Of a stretch of DNA of 64,000 nucleotides, positions 15,054-23,806 are shown in pieces (the first letter of the stretch is position 1; every line of letters begins with the position of its first letter). The stretch covers positions 372,001 through 436,000 of the forward strand of contig NZ_JABJRC010000006.1 of the NCBI RefSeq assembly GCF_013131805.1. Reading direction: 5' to 3'. Source of the stretch: Kribbella sandramycini (GTDB lineage Bacteria > Actinomycetota > Actinomycetes > Propionibacteriales > Kribbellaceae). The notes under the pieces were generated by a model. It was not told where the DNA came from. It worked only from the letters and a program-made list of their open reading frames with translations, and made no database searches. The translations under genes were made by a program, and so were the position numbers.

Positions 15054-16709
15054 CTAGGACTTCGCCGGTGCGGCGCCGCCCTCGTCGAGCAGGTCGGGCA
15101 GGTCGTGGACGCCGGGGTCGCCCCGGTCGGCCGTGTAGTCCGACGCGTGGGTGGTGTCGTCGCCGTCGGCAACCTTCAGCGCCCGCAGGATCAGCGTCAG
15201 CACGATCACGATCACCAGGTTCAGCGCGAACGCGATCAGGCCGATGTACGCCGTCGTGTCGGTGAACGGGATGTTCGCCACCGATCCGCCGAAGTGCTTA
15301 CCGGTGGCCGGGTTGACCACGTTGTAGGCCTCGATCGTGCCGTAGATCATCGCGATCGCCCAGCCGGCCAGCAGCGCCCACTTGTGGAACCAGCGGGTGA
15401 ACAGGCCGACCACGATCGCCGGGAAGGTCTGCAGGATCCAGATCCCGCCCAGCAGTTGCAGGTTGAGCGAGATCGTCTTGTCCATCCCGAGGACGAAGAC
15501 CAGCGCCCCGAACTTCACCAGCAGCGACGACAGCTTGGAGACCTTGGCCTCCTGGGCCGGCGAGGCGTCCTTCTTCAGGAACTCCTTGTAGATGTTGCGG
15601 GTGAACAGGTTCGCCGCCGCGATCGACATGATGGCGGCCGGCACCAGCGCGCCGACCGCGATCGCCGCGAACGCGATCCCCGCGAACCAGGACGGGAACT
15701 CCTGGTCGAACAGCCGCGGGATCGCCAGCTGCGGGTTCGGCAGCCCGTCGAGACCCTTGATGTCGACGTTCGCCTTGATCGCCATGAAGCCGAGCAGCGC
15801 GAGCAGCCCCAGCAGCAGCGAGTACGCCGGCAGGATCGCCGCGTTCCGCCGGACGACGTTGCGGGTCTTGGTCGACAGCACCGCGGTCACCGAGTGCGGA
15901 TACATGAACAGCGCGAGCGCGGAGCCGAGCGCCAGCGTCCAGTACGCCGAGTACCCCGTCGCGCCCGGGATGAACGAGCCGACCGGCTTACCGGTGGCCG
16001 GGTTCTCGGTGGTCAGCTTCTGCTCCGCGGCCCCGAAGATCGCGTCCCAGCCGCCGAGCGCACTCGGCAGGTAGAGGATCGCGACGGCGATCACCAGGTA
16101 GATCAGGCCGTCCTTGACGAACGCGATCATCGCCGGCGCGCGCAGGCCGGAGGAGTAGGTGTACGCCGCCAGCACCGCGAACGCGATCAGCAGCGGGAGG
16201 TCCTTGGCGAGCAGGTTGTCGCCGCCGAGACCCATCGTCTCGAAGACCGCCTGCATACCGACCAGCTGCAGCGCGATGTACGGCATGGTGGCCAGGATGC
16301 CGGTCAGCGCCACCGCGAGGGACAGCCAGCGGCTGCCGTAGCGGCCGCGGACGAAGTCGGCCGGGGTGACGTAGCCGTGCCGGTGCGAGACCGACCAGAG
16401 CCGCGCCATGAAGACGAAGATCAGCGGGTAGACGACGATCGTGTACGGCACCGCGAAGAAGCCGGTGACGGCGCCGGTGGCGTACATCGCGGCCGGTACG
16501 GCGATGAACGTGTACGCCGTGTAGAGGTCGCCGCCGAGCAGGAACCAGGTGATGAAGGTGCCGAAGCCCCGGCCGCCCAGGCCCCACTCGTCCAGGTTGT
16601 CCAGGTCGCCCGTGGAGCGCCAGCGGGCGGCCATGAAGCCCATCACCGTCACCGCGGCGAAGATCACCACGACGACGGACAACTGCACCCAGTCGACTGT
16701 GTGGTTCAC
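15054..16709 (-). CDS. sodium:solute symporter, monocarboxylate permease (MctP) type
   Basis: A 551-residue SSS-family symporter with about 13 membrane segments, the WGLGGRGFGTFITWFLLGGD motif of TM2 (20 residues shown) and LGGWDAIF-type loops. It resembles MctP-like permeases for pyruvate, lactate and other short acids driven by sodium or proton gradients. The C-terminal 45 residues are a charged cytoplasmic tail. The GTG start overlaps the stop of the DUF3311 gene (GTGA), a pairing typical of this transporter class, where the DUF3311 protein acts as a small accessory subunit. The substrate cannot be fixed from sequence. Confidence 0.88.
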   Translation of the reverse strand: MNHTVDWVQLSVVVVIFAAVTVMGFMAARWRSTGDLDNLDEWGLGGRGFGTFITWFLLGGDLYTAYTFIAVPAAMYATGAVTGFFAVPYTIVVYPLIFVFMARLWSVSHRHGYVTPADFVRGRYGSRWLSLAVALTGILATMPYIALQLVGMQAVFETMGLGGDNLLAKDLPLLIAFAVLAAYTYSSGLRAPAMIAFVKDGLIYLVIAVAILYLPSALGGWDAIFGAAEQKLTTENPATGKPVGSFIPGATGYSAYWTLALGSALALFMYPHSVTAVLSTKTRNVVRRNAAILPAYSLLLGLLALLGFMAIKANVDIKGLDGLPNPQLAIPRLFDQEFPSWFAGIAFAAIAVGALVPAAIMSIAAANLFTRNIYKEFLKKDASPAQEAKVSKLSSLLVKFGALVFVLGMDKTISLNLQLLGGIWILQTFPAIVVGLFTRWFHKWALLAGWAIAMIYGTIEAYNVVNPATGKHFGGSVANIPFTDTTAYIGLIAFALNLVIVIVLTLILRALKVADGDDTTHASDYTADRGDPGVHDLPDLLDEGGAAPAKS

Positions 16710-16981
16710 CGGTCGGCCTCCTTCGCCGGCTTGTCCGGGTCACCCAGACCCTGCGCCGCCCGTCGTTTGCGCTCCTCGCCCATCACCAGCTTGTAGGCGA
16801 TACCGACCGTGAACACGGACAGCACGACCCACAGCAGCTGGTACCAGTAGAAGAACGGGAATCCCCACAGCCGGGGCTCGGCCTTGGCGTAGGTCGAGAC
16901 AATGAGTGGAGCGATGACTGTGGCCGCCAGTAGTACACCGGCGATCCAGTACGCGGGTTTGACCGCGGACAATCGGGACAC
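16706..16981 (-). CDS. DUF3311 small membrane protein, symporter partner
   Basis: About 91 residues with two membrane helices (WIAGVLLAATVIAPLIV and FYWYQLLWVVLSVFTVGIAY, separated by a short loop ending WGFPFF). DUF3311 proteins are regularly encoded just before SSS permeases and are thought to be their accessory subunits. The GTG at 16981 is chosen because GAGGAGG stands eight bases upstream; 20 further in-frame codons upstream are not family-like. Its stop overlaps the symporter start. Confidence 0.88.
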   Translation of the reverse strand: MSRLSAVKPAYWIAGVLLAATVIAPLIVSTYAKAEPRLWGFPFFYWYQLLWVVLSVFTVGIAYKLVMGEERKRRAAQGLGDPDKPAKEADR

Positions 16982-17065
16982 TGCGGACCTCCTCGGGACG
17001 GTGTGGGCGCAACCGAGCACGCTACCGTTTCGTCCGGACAAGCGACTAGACCTTCAAGGTGCAGC

Positions 17066-18040
17066 GTGGATAACGAAAAGGCATGGTTCGTCCGGCGGAT
17101 CGTGCTGTCGGTGCTCTTCCTGGTGTTAGTTGCCGTTCCGCTCTATCCGGAGCTGTTCGGGCTGGACGAGCTGCCGCCGTTCACCCAGTTGGTCGCCTTC
17201 CGGCCACAGGGGCTCGTGCTGGTCTTCGCGCTCGCGCTGCTGATGCTGATCCGCAAGGGCTGGCGCATCGCGGCCGGTCTGGTCGTGCTGCTCGTTCTGA
17301 CCGGCGCCGGGCTCACACTGCCCCGGCTGACCAACGACCCGCAGCCACCCCTGTCGGACACCCGTGAGCTGACCATCATGGTCGCCAACGTGCTGGGCGG
17401 CGGTGCGAACGCCGGTGCGGTCGCAGAGCTGATCCGGCAGCGCAAACCAGACCTGGTGTCGTTGCCCGAGGCACAGGTCGACGTCCGGGAGGAGATCCGC
17501 GCCCAGCTCCAGGGCCTCCAGTACGCCGGTTACACCGACCAGCCGACCAGCGCCGTCGAGAGCGCCACCAGCGTCCTCGTTTCGTCGACACTCGGCGCGG
17601 TCCAGGTCAAACGCGACCTACCGACCGAGTTCGGCCACCTGCTCGTGACCGGCGGCAGTCTGGGCGAGGTCCGGCTGATCGCCTACCACGGCTTCCCGCC
17701 GCTACCGGACGCCGTACCGGCCTGGAAACACGACCTGCAACAGTTGCGCCGCTGGTGTGCCGCAGACCCGCCCACCGTGATCGCAGGCGACTTCAATGCC
17801 ACCCTCGACCACTCCGACTTCCGCTGGGCGATGGCATCCAACTGCCAGAGCGTCGCGCCGGAGGTAGGCCGCGGCTTCGTCGGCACCTGGCCCACCGACC
17901 AGCCGCCCCTGCTGCGCACCCAGATCGACCACGTGCTGGCAACCCGGCCGATCGTCCCCGGCAGCTTCGCGGCCTACGAGGTCGAGGGCACCGACCACCT
18001 GGCCGTCGTCGTCCGCATCGCCGTCCCTAAGGGGTCGTGA
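17066..18040 (+). CDS. membrane-anchored endonuclease/exonuclease/phosphatase (EEP) family protein
   Basis: About 324 residues. Three hydrophobic helices occupy 1-95; the outer C-terminal domain has the EEP (DNase I-like) fold with MVANVLGGG, LVSLPEAQ (metal-binding Glu), VIAGDFNAT (catalytic Asp/Asn) and a final TDHLAVVV histidine. Related actinobacterial proteins are assigned to the vancomycin-resistance VanJ-like or teicoplanin-tolerance group, but the natural substrate (a phosphodiester or lipid pyrophosphate) is unproven. GTG at 17066 follows AAGGTG. It diverges from the DUF3311 gene, and its end overlaps the converging VOC gene by 14 bases. Confidence 0.8.
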   Translation: MDNEKAWFVRRIVLSVLFLVLVAVPLYPELFGLDELPPFTQLVAFRPQGLVLVFALALLMLIRKGWRIAAGLVVLLVLTGAGLTLPRLTNDPQPPLSDTRELTIMVANVLGGGANAGAVAELIRQRKPDLVSLPEAQVDVREEIRAQLQGLQYAGYTDQPTSAVESATSVLVSSTLGAVQVKRDLPTEFGHLLVTGGSLGEVRLIAYHGFPPLPDAVPAWKHDLQQLRRWCAADPPTVIAGDFNATLDHSDFRWAMASNCQSVAPEVGRGFVGTWPTDQPPLLRTQIDHVLATRPIVPGSFAAYEVEGTDHLAVVVRIAVPKGS

Positions 18041-18395
18041 ACAGGTTGACCAGGTTGCCGTCCGGGTCGCGGAGCAGCACCGAACGATTGCCCCACGGCA
18101 TCGTGGTCGGCTCCTGAACGAACTCCAGCCCGGTCAGGCGATCGAACTCGGCATCGGCGTCCGCGACCTGGAACTCGAGGAACGCCGTCCGGTTCGCGGC
18201 CGGCCGGACGACGTCCGCGCCGTACAACCGGTCGGTCAGTTGACTGCTGGAGATCGCCAGCGTGCCGGCGGCCGTGTGGAACTCGGCGAACAGCGGCGTG
18301 GGGCGGCTTGCGGTGAGGCCGGTGACGTGTTCGTAGAAGGCGGTCAGCCGGTCGACGTCGTCGGTCACGATGCGGGTGGAGGCGAAAGTCGTCAT
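18027..18395 (-). CDS. VOC (glyoxalase/bleomycin resistance) superfamily protein
   Basis: 122 residues with two beta-alpha-beta-beta-beta modules: ASTRIVTDDVDRLTAFYEHV at the start and SVLLRDPDGNLVNLF at the end, the latter the usual second-module signature. VOC proteins bind metals and serve as glyoxalases, dioxygenases or drug-binding proteins; nothing here selects one of these. The ATG at 18395 is the first after the intergenic region. It is divergent from the WYL regulator gene, which is the natural candidate to control it. Confidence 0.82.
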   Translation of the reverse strand: MTTFASTRIVTDDVDRLTAFYEHVTGLTASRPTPLFAEFHTAAGTLAISSSQLTDRLYGADVVRPAANRTAFLEFQVADADAEFDRLTGLEFVQEPTTMPWGNRSVLLRDPDGNLVNLFTTP

Positions 18396-18436
18396 GGCCC
18401 GAGCGTAGGACCGATACCGGGCAGGATCCGCCCGGT

Positions 18437-18448
18437 ATTCTCGAGAAT
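18437..18448. promoter_or_regulatory. palindromic operator candidate of the WYL regulator
   Basis: ATTCTCGAGAAT is a perfect 12-bp palindrome ending one base before the GTG of the WYL regulator and 42 bases from the divergent VOC gene. Binding here would repress the regulator's own start and could act on both genes. Confidence 0.45.
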
Positions 18449-19366
18449 GTGACGCGGCCGACCGCACGGGTGCTGGCATTGCTGGAGTTACTGCAATCCG
18501 GCGGCGTCCGGCGCGTTGCCGACCTGGCGGAGCGGCTCGGCGTCGACGAACGGACGGCACGGCGGTACGCCGAGCACCTGGCCGACCTCGGCATCCCGGT
18601 CCGCTCGGTTCGCGGCCGGTACGGCGGCTATCAGCTCGCACCGGGGTATCGGATGCCGCCGCTGATGCTCACCGACGAGGAGGCCGTCGCAGTCGCTCTC
18701 GCACTGCACGCCGGGCCCCAGGCCCTGTCCGCCGACAGCGCCCTCGCCAAACTGCGCCGAGTGCTCCCCGCCCGATCAGGCGACCGCCTCGACGCCTTGC
18801 TCAGTACGTCGTCGTTCACCGCGCCTCAGCGCGCAGCCGCGCCGGCCGACACCGGAGTCCTGCTCACGATCGCTGAAGCCGCCCGGGAGCATCGACTGGT
18901 CGAAATCACCTACACCGACCGGCACGGGCAGCACAGCACGCGCGCAATCGCGCCGTACGGCGTTGTCGGCCACGGCGAGCGCTGGTACGTCGCCACCGCC
19001 GACCGAACCTTCCGGCTGGACCGGATCGCCGCAGCCAAGTTGCTAGCAGCAACCACCGAGCGGAGCGAGCTCGATCCGGCCGGCACCGTGCTGGAGTCGT
19101 TGGCCAGCACGCCATGGGCACATGTGGTCTCGGTCCGCGTACAAGGCACTGTCGAAGAGGTCAACCGCAGACTGCCTCCCGGCCTCGCAGTACTCACTCA
19201 GAACGGCACGGAAGTACGCATGAAGCTGCGGGCCGAGCGACTGGACTGGGTGCCCGCAACCCTCGCCGGCCTCGACCTGCCGTTCGTCGTCGAGGAGCCG
19301 GCCGAGCTCCGAGAACTGGTGCGAGAGCTGGGGGAGCGCCTCGTCGAGTGGGCTAGGACGGATTAG
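18449..19366 (+). CDS. YafY/DeoR-type transcriptional regulator with WYL domain
   Basis: 305 residues: an N-terminal winged helix (RVADLAERLGVDERTARRYAEHLADLG, read in two parts, residues 20-46), a middle segment, and a WYL domain (LVEITYTDRHGQ, then AIAPYGVVGHGERWYVATAD) that binds nucleotide or DNA ligands in relatives. A C-terminal WCX-like extension is present. Such regulators often control the divergent neighbour; here that is the VOC gene. The GTG start directly follows a 12-bp palindrome. The 3' end overlaps the converging DUF2785 gene by 14 bases. Confidence 0.88.
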   Translation: MTRPTARVLALLELLQSGGVRRVADLAERLGVDERTARRYAEHLADLGIPVRSVRGRYGGYQLAPGYRMPPLMLTDEEAVAVALALHAGPQALSADSALAKLRRVLPARSGDRLDALLSTSSFTAPQRAAAPADTGVLLTIAEAAREHRLVEITYTDRHGQHSTRAIAPYGVVGHGERWYVATADRTFRLDRIAAAKLLAATTERSELDPAGTVLESLASTPWAHVVSVRVQGTVEEVNRRLPPGLAVLTQNGTEVRMKLRAERLDWVPATLAGLDLPFVVEEPAELRELVRELGERLVEWARTD

Positions 19367-20267
19367 CGGCCGGGCGGTAGATGTAGGGCTGAGAGCCCTG
19401 CACAGCCTCGGTCAGCATCAGCAGCAGATCTGCGCGCGCTTCGATCGGCCGACCGAAGAGCTCGTCGTCGCCGGGGATGGGGAAGCCCTTCACACCGATC
19501 GCCAGCTGGCTCAGCAGGACGTGCAGGACGCCGCGGGCGTTGAAGACGGACGGCGTCGGCCACTCGGGCAAGGTGTCGTGCATGAGCGGCTGCTGGGCGG
19601 CGGTGGCGGCGATCGGCTTCAGCCAGCGCTCCAGCTCGTCGCTGGTCAGCATGTTCCGGTGCAGGATCGTCATGACGGCGTGGGCGACGCGGTCGTGCTC
19701 TTCGTGCACCCAGCGGTACTGCGTCTCCTTGACGATCCGGTCGGCGAGGACGTCGAGCAGCGCGCGCAGCACTCCGATGTCGCAGTGCCGCGAGCGGGCC
19801 AGCGCGCCGATCGCATCCGCGCCGTGCGCCACCGCATGGGCCCAGCCGCAGTCGGGCACGTAGCCGCGCAGATCGCGCTCGCGGAGCAGCCAGGTGGCCA
19901 GGCGGTCGCCCCAGCGCATCACCACCTCGTCGTGGACGAGGAACTCGGCATTGTCGCGGTGGATGACCTCAGCGAGCGTCAGTGCGGTGAAGGAGCGCCG
20001 GAAGACGCTGTCGGTACCGTCTTCACCCAGGCCGTACGAAAGGCCCGCACAGAGGCCGTCGCCGAAGCCGGGCAGCAGGTCGTCGTAGATGCCGCGTTCG
20101 AGCCAGGTGGCCAAAGTGGGATAGGCCAGTGCGTCGCGGACCTGCGGGTTGGTCGACGCGAGACCGCGGACCAGCTCTTCGGTGAGGTCCGTCAGCGCAC
20201 GATCGTGGGGTACCGCGTAGTCCGCGGCCATCACGTCCTGCCAGTACGTCGACTCCACCAATTCCAT
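19353..20267 (-). CDS. DUF2785 protein
   Basis: 304 residues, soluble, rich in helices, with no signal peptide. It shows the DUF2785 conserved core: RSFTALTLAEVIHRDN, PDCGWAHAVAHGADAIGAL and WVHEEHDRVAHAVMTILHR. The repeated His and Asp residues are family features but no reaction is known. The ATG at 20267 is followed upstream by a short divergent region shared with the PdtaS-like kinase gene. Confidence 0.8.
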   Translation of the reverse strand: MELVESTYWQDVMAADYAVPHDRALTDLTEELVRGLASTNPQVRDALAYPTLATWLERGIYDDLLPGFGDGLCAGLSYGLGEDGTDSVFRRSFTALTLAEVIHRDNAEFLVHDEVVMRWGDRLATWLLRERDLRGYVPDCGWAHAVAHGADAIGALARSRHCDIGVLRALLDVLADRIVKETQYRWVHEEHDRVAHAVMTILHRNMLTSDELERWLKPIAATAAQQPLMHDTLPEWPTPSVFNARGVLHVLLSQLAIGVKGFPIPGDDELFGRPIEARADLLLMLTEAVQGSQPYIYRPAANPS

Positions 20268-20333
20268 CCTTCCGCCCGTCTCAGATCAAACACCTGTCTA
20301 CACCCAAATGTCGAGCTCGCTAGCATCAGCTTT

Positions 20334-21812
20334 GTGCCGTCTTTGAGTGATGTGGCCAAGAACCACACGACACTGGACCAGGCCGACCTGGATCGGCTGC
20401 AGCTGCTCGTCTCGGACTGGCAGATGCTGGCCGACCTGTCCTTCGCCGATCTGGTCCTCTGGCTGCCCGACACCGAGGGCCTCGGCTTCTGGGCCGGCGC
20501 CCAGATGCGGCCGACCACCGGGCCGACGGCGTACCTCGACGACATCGTCGGGAGCTTCATCCCGCGCGGCCGCCGGCATCTGCTCGACCAGGCCTACGAC
20601 GGCGGCCGGATCTGCCGCGAGGGCGATCCGGAGTGGCGCGACGATGTCCCCGTCCGGGTGGAGACGATCCCCGTCCGCCGGGGCTCCCGGGTGATCGCCG
20701 TGATCGCCCGCAACACCAACCTGCTCGGCGTCCGGACGCCGTCCCGGCTGGAGATCGCCTACCTGCAGAGCGCCACCGACCTGGCCCGGATGATCACCGA
20801 CGGCATCTTCCCGTACGGCGGCGAGCGGCTGCTCTCGACGTCGCCCCGGGTCGGGGACGGCTGTATCCGCGTCGATCGGCACGCCATGGTGACGTTCGCG
20901 AGCCCGAACGCGTTGTCGGCGTACCGGCGGATGGGCCTGGTCACCGACCTGGTCGGCAGCCGGCTGAAGGACGTCACCGCCGAGCTGCTGCACACCGGCG
21001 CCAAGGTGGACGACGTCCTCGCGACCGTGCTGACCGGACGCGCGGCGCAGGAGATCGAGATCGAGAACGCCGATGCGACGCTGTTCCTGCGGGCGATCCC
21101 GCTGCGCGCCGACGGGCAGCACGTGGGCGCGCTGATCCTGCTCCGCGACGTCACGGAGCTGCGCAGCCGGGAGCGCGAGCTGGTCACCAAAGAGGCGACC
21201 ATTCGGGAGATTCATCATCGCGTCAAGAACAACTTGCAGACCGTCGCCGCGTTACTGCGGATGCAGGGCCGGCGGATCACCGTGCCGGAAGCCCAGGAGG
21301 CGCTGGCCGAGGCGGTCCGCCGGGTCGGCTCGATCGCGATCGTCCACGAGACGCTGTCGGAGTCGTTCGACGAGCACGTCGACTTCGACGACGTCGCCGA
21401 TCGGGTCGCCGCGATGGTGGCCGACGTGTCGACGGTGGCGACCGCGGTGGAGATCCGGCGCAGCGGGAGTTTCGGCGTCCTGGACTCGGATCAGGCGACG
21501 CCGCTGGCGATGGTGCTGACCGAACTCATGCAGAACTCGGTGGAGCACGCGTTCGGAACCCGGGACGGCGGTGCGTCGAGTGGCGTGATCGAGCTGTCCG
21601 GAGAGCGGGCGGTCGGCAGATTACGCGTCACCGTCGTCGACGACGGTCAGGGATTACCGGCGAATTTCGATTCCGAGCTGTCCGGAAATCTGGGGCTGTC
21701 GATCGTCCGCACCCTGGTGCTGGGGGAGCTGGACGGGACGCTGGAGTTCGGCCCGCGACCGGACGGAAAGTCCGGAACCCAGGTCACGCTGGATTTCGGC
21801 GTCGCGGAATAG
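20334..21812 (+). CDS. pdtaS: PdtaS-like sensor histidine kinase (HisKA_2 type)
   Basis: 492 residues without membrane segments: an N-terminal GAF-like domain (1-155), a PAS domain (about 170-280), then the HisKA_2 dimerisation motif EIHHRVKNNLQTVAALLR with the phospho-accepting histidine, and an HATPase domain (N box ELMQNSVEHAF, G1 DDGQGLP, GLSIV). In mycobacteria PdtaS phosphorylates PdtaR, an RNA-binding antiterminator. The gene lies next to whiB1 here exactly as Rv3220c does in Mycobacterium tuberculosis, which supports the name. The GTG at 20334 has no Shine-Dalgarno, but TAGCAT stands eight bases before it, so the message may be leaderless. Confidence 0.9.
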   Translation: MPSLSDVAKNHTTLDQADLDRLQLLVSDWQMLADLSFADLVLWLPDTEGLGFWAGAQMRPTTGPTAYLDDIVGSFIPRGRRHLLDQAYDGGRICREGDPEWRDDVPVRVETIPVRRGSRVIAVIARNTNLLGVRTPSRLEIAYLQSATDLARMITDGIFPYGGERLLSTSPRVGDGCIRVDRHAMVTFASPNALSAYRRMGLVTDLVGSRLKDVTAELLHTGAKVDDVLATVLTGRAAQEIEIENADATLFLRAIPLRADGQHVGALILLRDVTELRSRERELVTKEATIREIHHRVKNNLQTVAALLRMQGRRITVPEAQEALAEAVRRVGSIAIVHETLSESFDEHVDFDDVADRVAAMVADVSTVATAVEIRRSGSFGVLDSDQATPLAMVLTELMQNSVEHAFGTRDGGASSGVIELSGERAVGRLRVTVVDDGQGLPANFDSELSGNLGLSIVRTLVLGELDGTLEFGPRPDGKSGTQVTLDFGVAE

Positions 21813-21815
21813 CAA

Positions 21816-21840
21816 AGGCCCCGCGGAACCCGCGGGGCCT
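21816..21840. terminator. bidirectional terminator between pdtaS and whiB1
   Basis: AGGCCCCGCGG (21816-21826) pairs perfectly with CCGCGGGGCCT (21830-21840) around a three-base loop. It starts three bases after the pdtaS stop, is followed by GTTCTTTT on the plus strand, and also closes whiB1. Confidence 0.88.
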
Positions 21841-21856
21841 CGACAAGTTCTTTTGC

Positions 21857-22108
21857 TCAGGCGGTGCGGATGCGCTGGCGGGCGTTACGGCGCTTCAGCG
21901 CACGTCGCTCGTCCTCGCTCAGGCCACCCCAGACACCGTGGTCCTGGCCGGCTTCCAGTGCCCACGCAAGGCACTGCTCACGCACGTCACACCGGCGGCA
22001 CACCTGCTTGGCCTCCTCGATCTGCATGATCGCGGGCCCGGTGTTGCCGATGGGGAAGAACAGTTCCGGGTCCTCATCGAGGCAAATGGCCCGGTGGCGC
22101 CAATCCAT
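21857..22108 (-). CDS. whiB1: WhiB1/WblE iron-sulphur transcription factor
   Basis: 83 residues starting MDWRHRAIC, with the four cluster cysteines C9, C37, C40 and C46, the GVWGG turn (58-62) and a basic C-terminal DNA-binding helix (RRALKRRNARQRIRT). WhiB1 binds a nitric-oxide-sensitive 4Fe-4S cluster and partners with the primary sigma factor; it is essential in M. tuberculosis. The ATG at 22108 is selected because WhiB1 proteins begin MDWRH; another in-frame ATG lies four codons upstream. Gene order with pdtaS is conserved with mycobacteria, and two CRP-like boxes lie in the long upstream region. Confidence 0.95.
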   Translation of the reverse strand: MDWRHRAICLDEDPELFFPIGNTGPAIMQIEEAKQVCRRCDVREQCLAWALEAGQDHGVWGGLSEDERRALKRRNARQRIRTA

Positions 22109-22242
22109 GGCGAATCCCATCTCTCTCAGTAGTGGAAGTACGCTGTCAGGTGGTCTGTGCCCGATCAGCGGATGCTGTACTCGTCGTACTTCTCGCGACG
22201 GAAGGGGTCCGTCCTGCGAGGGTCTCGATGTTCGTGGCTAGT

Positions 22243-22258
22243 TGTGAACGCTTTCACG
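22243..22258. promoter_or_regulatory. CRP-like box 1 upstream of whiB1
   Basis: TGTGA-ACGCTT-TCACG matches the cAMP receptor protein consensus TGTGA-N6-TCACA in nine of ten fixed positions. It is about 135 bases upstream of the whiB1 ATG. The whiB1 promoter of M. tuberculosis is a known CRP target. Confidence 0.65.
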
Positions 22259-22308
22259 AACGACTCCATGTTCCCAATCTCAGGCGTGTGAAACAAGGGT
22301 TCTGGAGT

Positions 22309-22324
22309 TGTCGATCAGATCACA
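22309..22324. promoter_or_regulatory. CRP-like box 2 upstream of whiB1 (weaker)
   Basis: TGTCG-ATCAGA-TCACA keeps one full half-site of the CRP consensus and three of five bases of the other. It lies 66 bases beyond box 1, six and a half helical turns away. Confidence 0.4.
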
Positions 22325-22519
22325 ACACTTCCTTAACACTACGAACCGGTGCGTGACGGCACAGCCCGTCCGTTAACCGGACAGGAGCGCTGGTTCGCAA
22401 TCACCCGTTCACTGCAAGTAACCGATGGAACAACGCTTTGGTTACGCACAACCTCGAATCCCTGTAGGGCTGGGGTTCACGCACCCGAAACCTCGGCACA
22501 CAACCACTAGGCTGGCGGA

Positions 22520-22930
22520 GTGCCGACCGACTCCCCAGCTGCCGTAGTACCGAGAGCGCTCAAGTTAGCCGCGGCGGTGGTCGCAGCGGAAGGCCTGGTG
22601 CTCGTCGTTCTCGGAATTGCCGAAGCATTTACGATTCAGAGCTCGCGCCTGTTGCTCGGCGCGACCACGACGATCTTCTTCGTGCTCTACGGCGCCGGCC
22701 TCGGCGTGGTCGCCCGCGGGCTGTCCCGGGCCGCGACCTGGAGCCGCGGGCCGGCCGTGTTCGCCCAGCTCATCCAGCTGCTGATCGCCTACAGCTTCTG
22801 GGGCGGCGGGACGAAGGGCGTCGCCGCGGCGCTCGCGCTGACCGCGGCCGGCGTCCTGTTCGCGATCCTCCGCAAGGAGTCCCGGGAGGCCCTTGCCGAC
22901 AACCCCGAAAAGGACCACCCGGTCTTGTAG
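22520..22930 (+). CDS. small integral membrane protein
   Basis: 136 residues with four predicted membrane helices (about 14-34, 42-68, 78-95, 98-115) and charged ends; no recognised family motif. The GTG at 22520 follows TAGGCT by six bases, so it is probably leaderless. A membrane protein of similar size occurs near whiB1 in mycobacteria, which may be the same conserved neighbour, but I cannot confirm homology. It converges on the SigF-type sigma gene with an 11-base gap. Confidence 0.7.
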   Translation: MPTDSPAAVVPRALKLAAAVVAAEGLVLVVLGIAEAFTIQSSRLLLGATTTIFFVLYGAGLGVVARGLSRAATWSRGPAVFAQLIQLLIAYSFWGGGTKGVAAALALTAAGVLFAILRKESREALADNPEKDHPVL

Positions 22931-22941
22931 GCAACGGGGTT

Positions 22942-23733
22942 CTATTCCTTCAGCAGGCCCGCGCGCAGCTCGGTCAGCGTGCGGGCCAGCAGCCGGGAGA
23001 CATGCATCTGCGAGATGCCGATCTCCTCGGCGATCTGGGACTGCGTCATCCCCCGGAAGAAGCGCAGGGTCAGGATCCGCTTCTCGCGGGTGTCCAGCTG
23101 CGCCAGCAGGGGTTTCAGCGATTCGCGGTACTCGACGCTCTCCAGCGCCTCGTCCTCGCCGCCCAGCCCGTCCAGCACCGTCGTCGCGTCGGACTCGTTC
23201 TGATCGGGCGCGTCCAGGGACAAGGTGTTGTACGCGTTCGCCGACTCCAGGCCCTCGATCACCAGATCGGTCGGCAGGCTGAGCCGGACCGACAACTCCG
23301 CGACGGTCGGCGCGCGACCGAGCTCCTGGGTCAGCTCCGCGGTCGCGGCGGTCAGCGACAACCGCAGCTCCTGCAGGCGCCGCGGCACCCGGATCGCCCA
23401 GCCCTTGTCCCGGAAGTAGCGTTTGATCTCGCCGAGAATCGTCGGGGTCGCGTACGTCGAGAACTCCACCCCACGCTCGGAGTCGAACCGGTCGATCGCC
23501 TTGATCAGGCCGATCGTGGCCACCTGGACCAGATCGTCGTACGGTTCGCCGCGGTTGCGGAACCGGCGGGCGAGATGCTCGACGAGCGGCATGTGCAGCG
23601 CGACCAGCCCCTCGCGAGCCGCCGTGTGCCCCGCTGTCCCAGCGGTGTTGGCCTCCATGGCCGCGAAGAACGTAGCTGTTCGCGTGCGGAGGTCAGGGGA
23701 CTCCTGGCCCGTTCCCAGTTCGTCGTCGGTCAC
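22942..23733 (-). CDS. SigF/SigB-type general stress sigma factor
   Basis: 263 residues of the group 3 sigma-70 type. Region 2 reads YDDLVQVATIGLIKAIDRFD and GVEFSTYATPTILGEIKRYFRD; region 3 follows (residues 120-170), and region 4 ends with MTQSQIAEEIGISQMHVSRL. This is the SigF/SigB subgroup controlled by RsbW-type kinases, and an RsbW-like gene is directly upstream. The GTG start at 23733 overlaps the stop of a 13-codon ORF, so it may be translated by coupling. Actinobacteria carry several such sigma factors; which one this is cannot be told. Confidence 0.92.
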   Translation of the reverse strand: MTDDELGTGQESPDLRTRTATFFAAMEANTAGTAGHTAAREGLVALHMPLVEHLARRFRNRGEPYDDLVQVATIGLIKAIDRFDSERGVEFSTYATPTILGEIKRYFRDKGWAIRVPRRLQELRLSLTAATAELTQELGRAPTVAELSVRLSLPTDLVIEGLESANAYNTLSLDAPDQNESDATTVLDGLGGEDEALESVEYRESLKPLLAQLDTREKRILTLRFFRGMTQSQIAEEIGISQMHVSRLLARTLTELRAGLLKE

Positions 23734-23806
23734 GCCTCCGCCTCGCTGGCGCTCGGCTCCGGCATGACCATGGGTGCTCTGCCTTTGGTTCGCTCGCTGC
23801 GCTCGT

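Larger units (their letters stand above)
22109..22519. other. 411-base divergent control region upstream of whiB1
   Basis: No protein gene is supported here. The region is markedly less GC-rich than its surroundings, and holds the whiB1 promoter, two CRP-like boxes (22243-22258 and 22309-22324) and, at the far end, a TAGGCT -10 element (22508-22513) for the leaderless membrane-protein gene at 22520. Its length suggests a long 5' leader or multiple regulators for whiB1. Confidence 0.6.

Noticed and set aside
22132..22356. 74-codon ORF in the whiB1 upstream region
   Set aside because: It crosses the CRP-like boxes and has no coding character.
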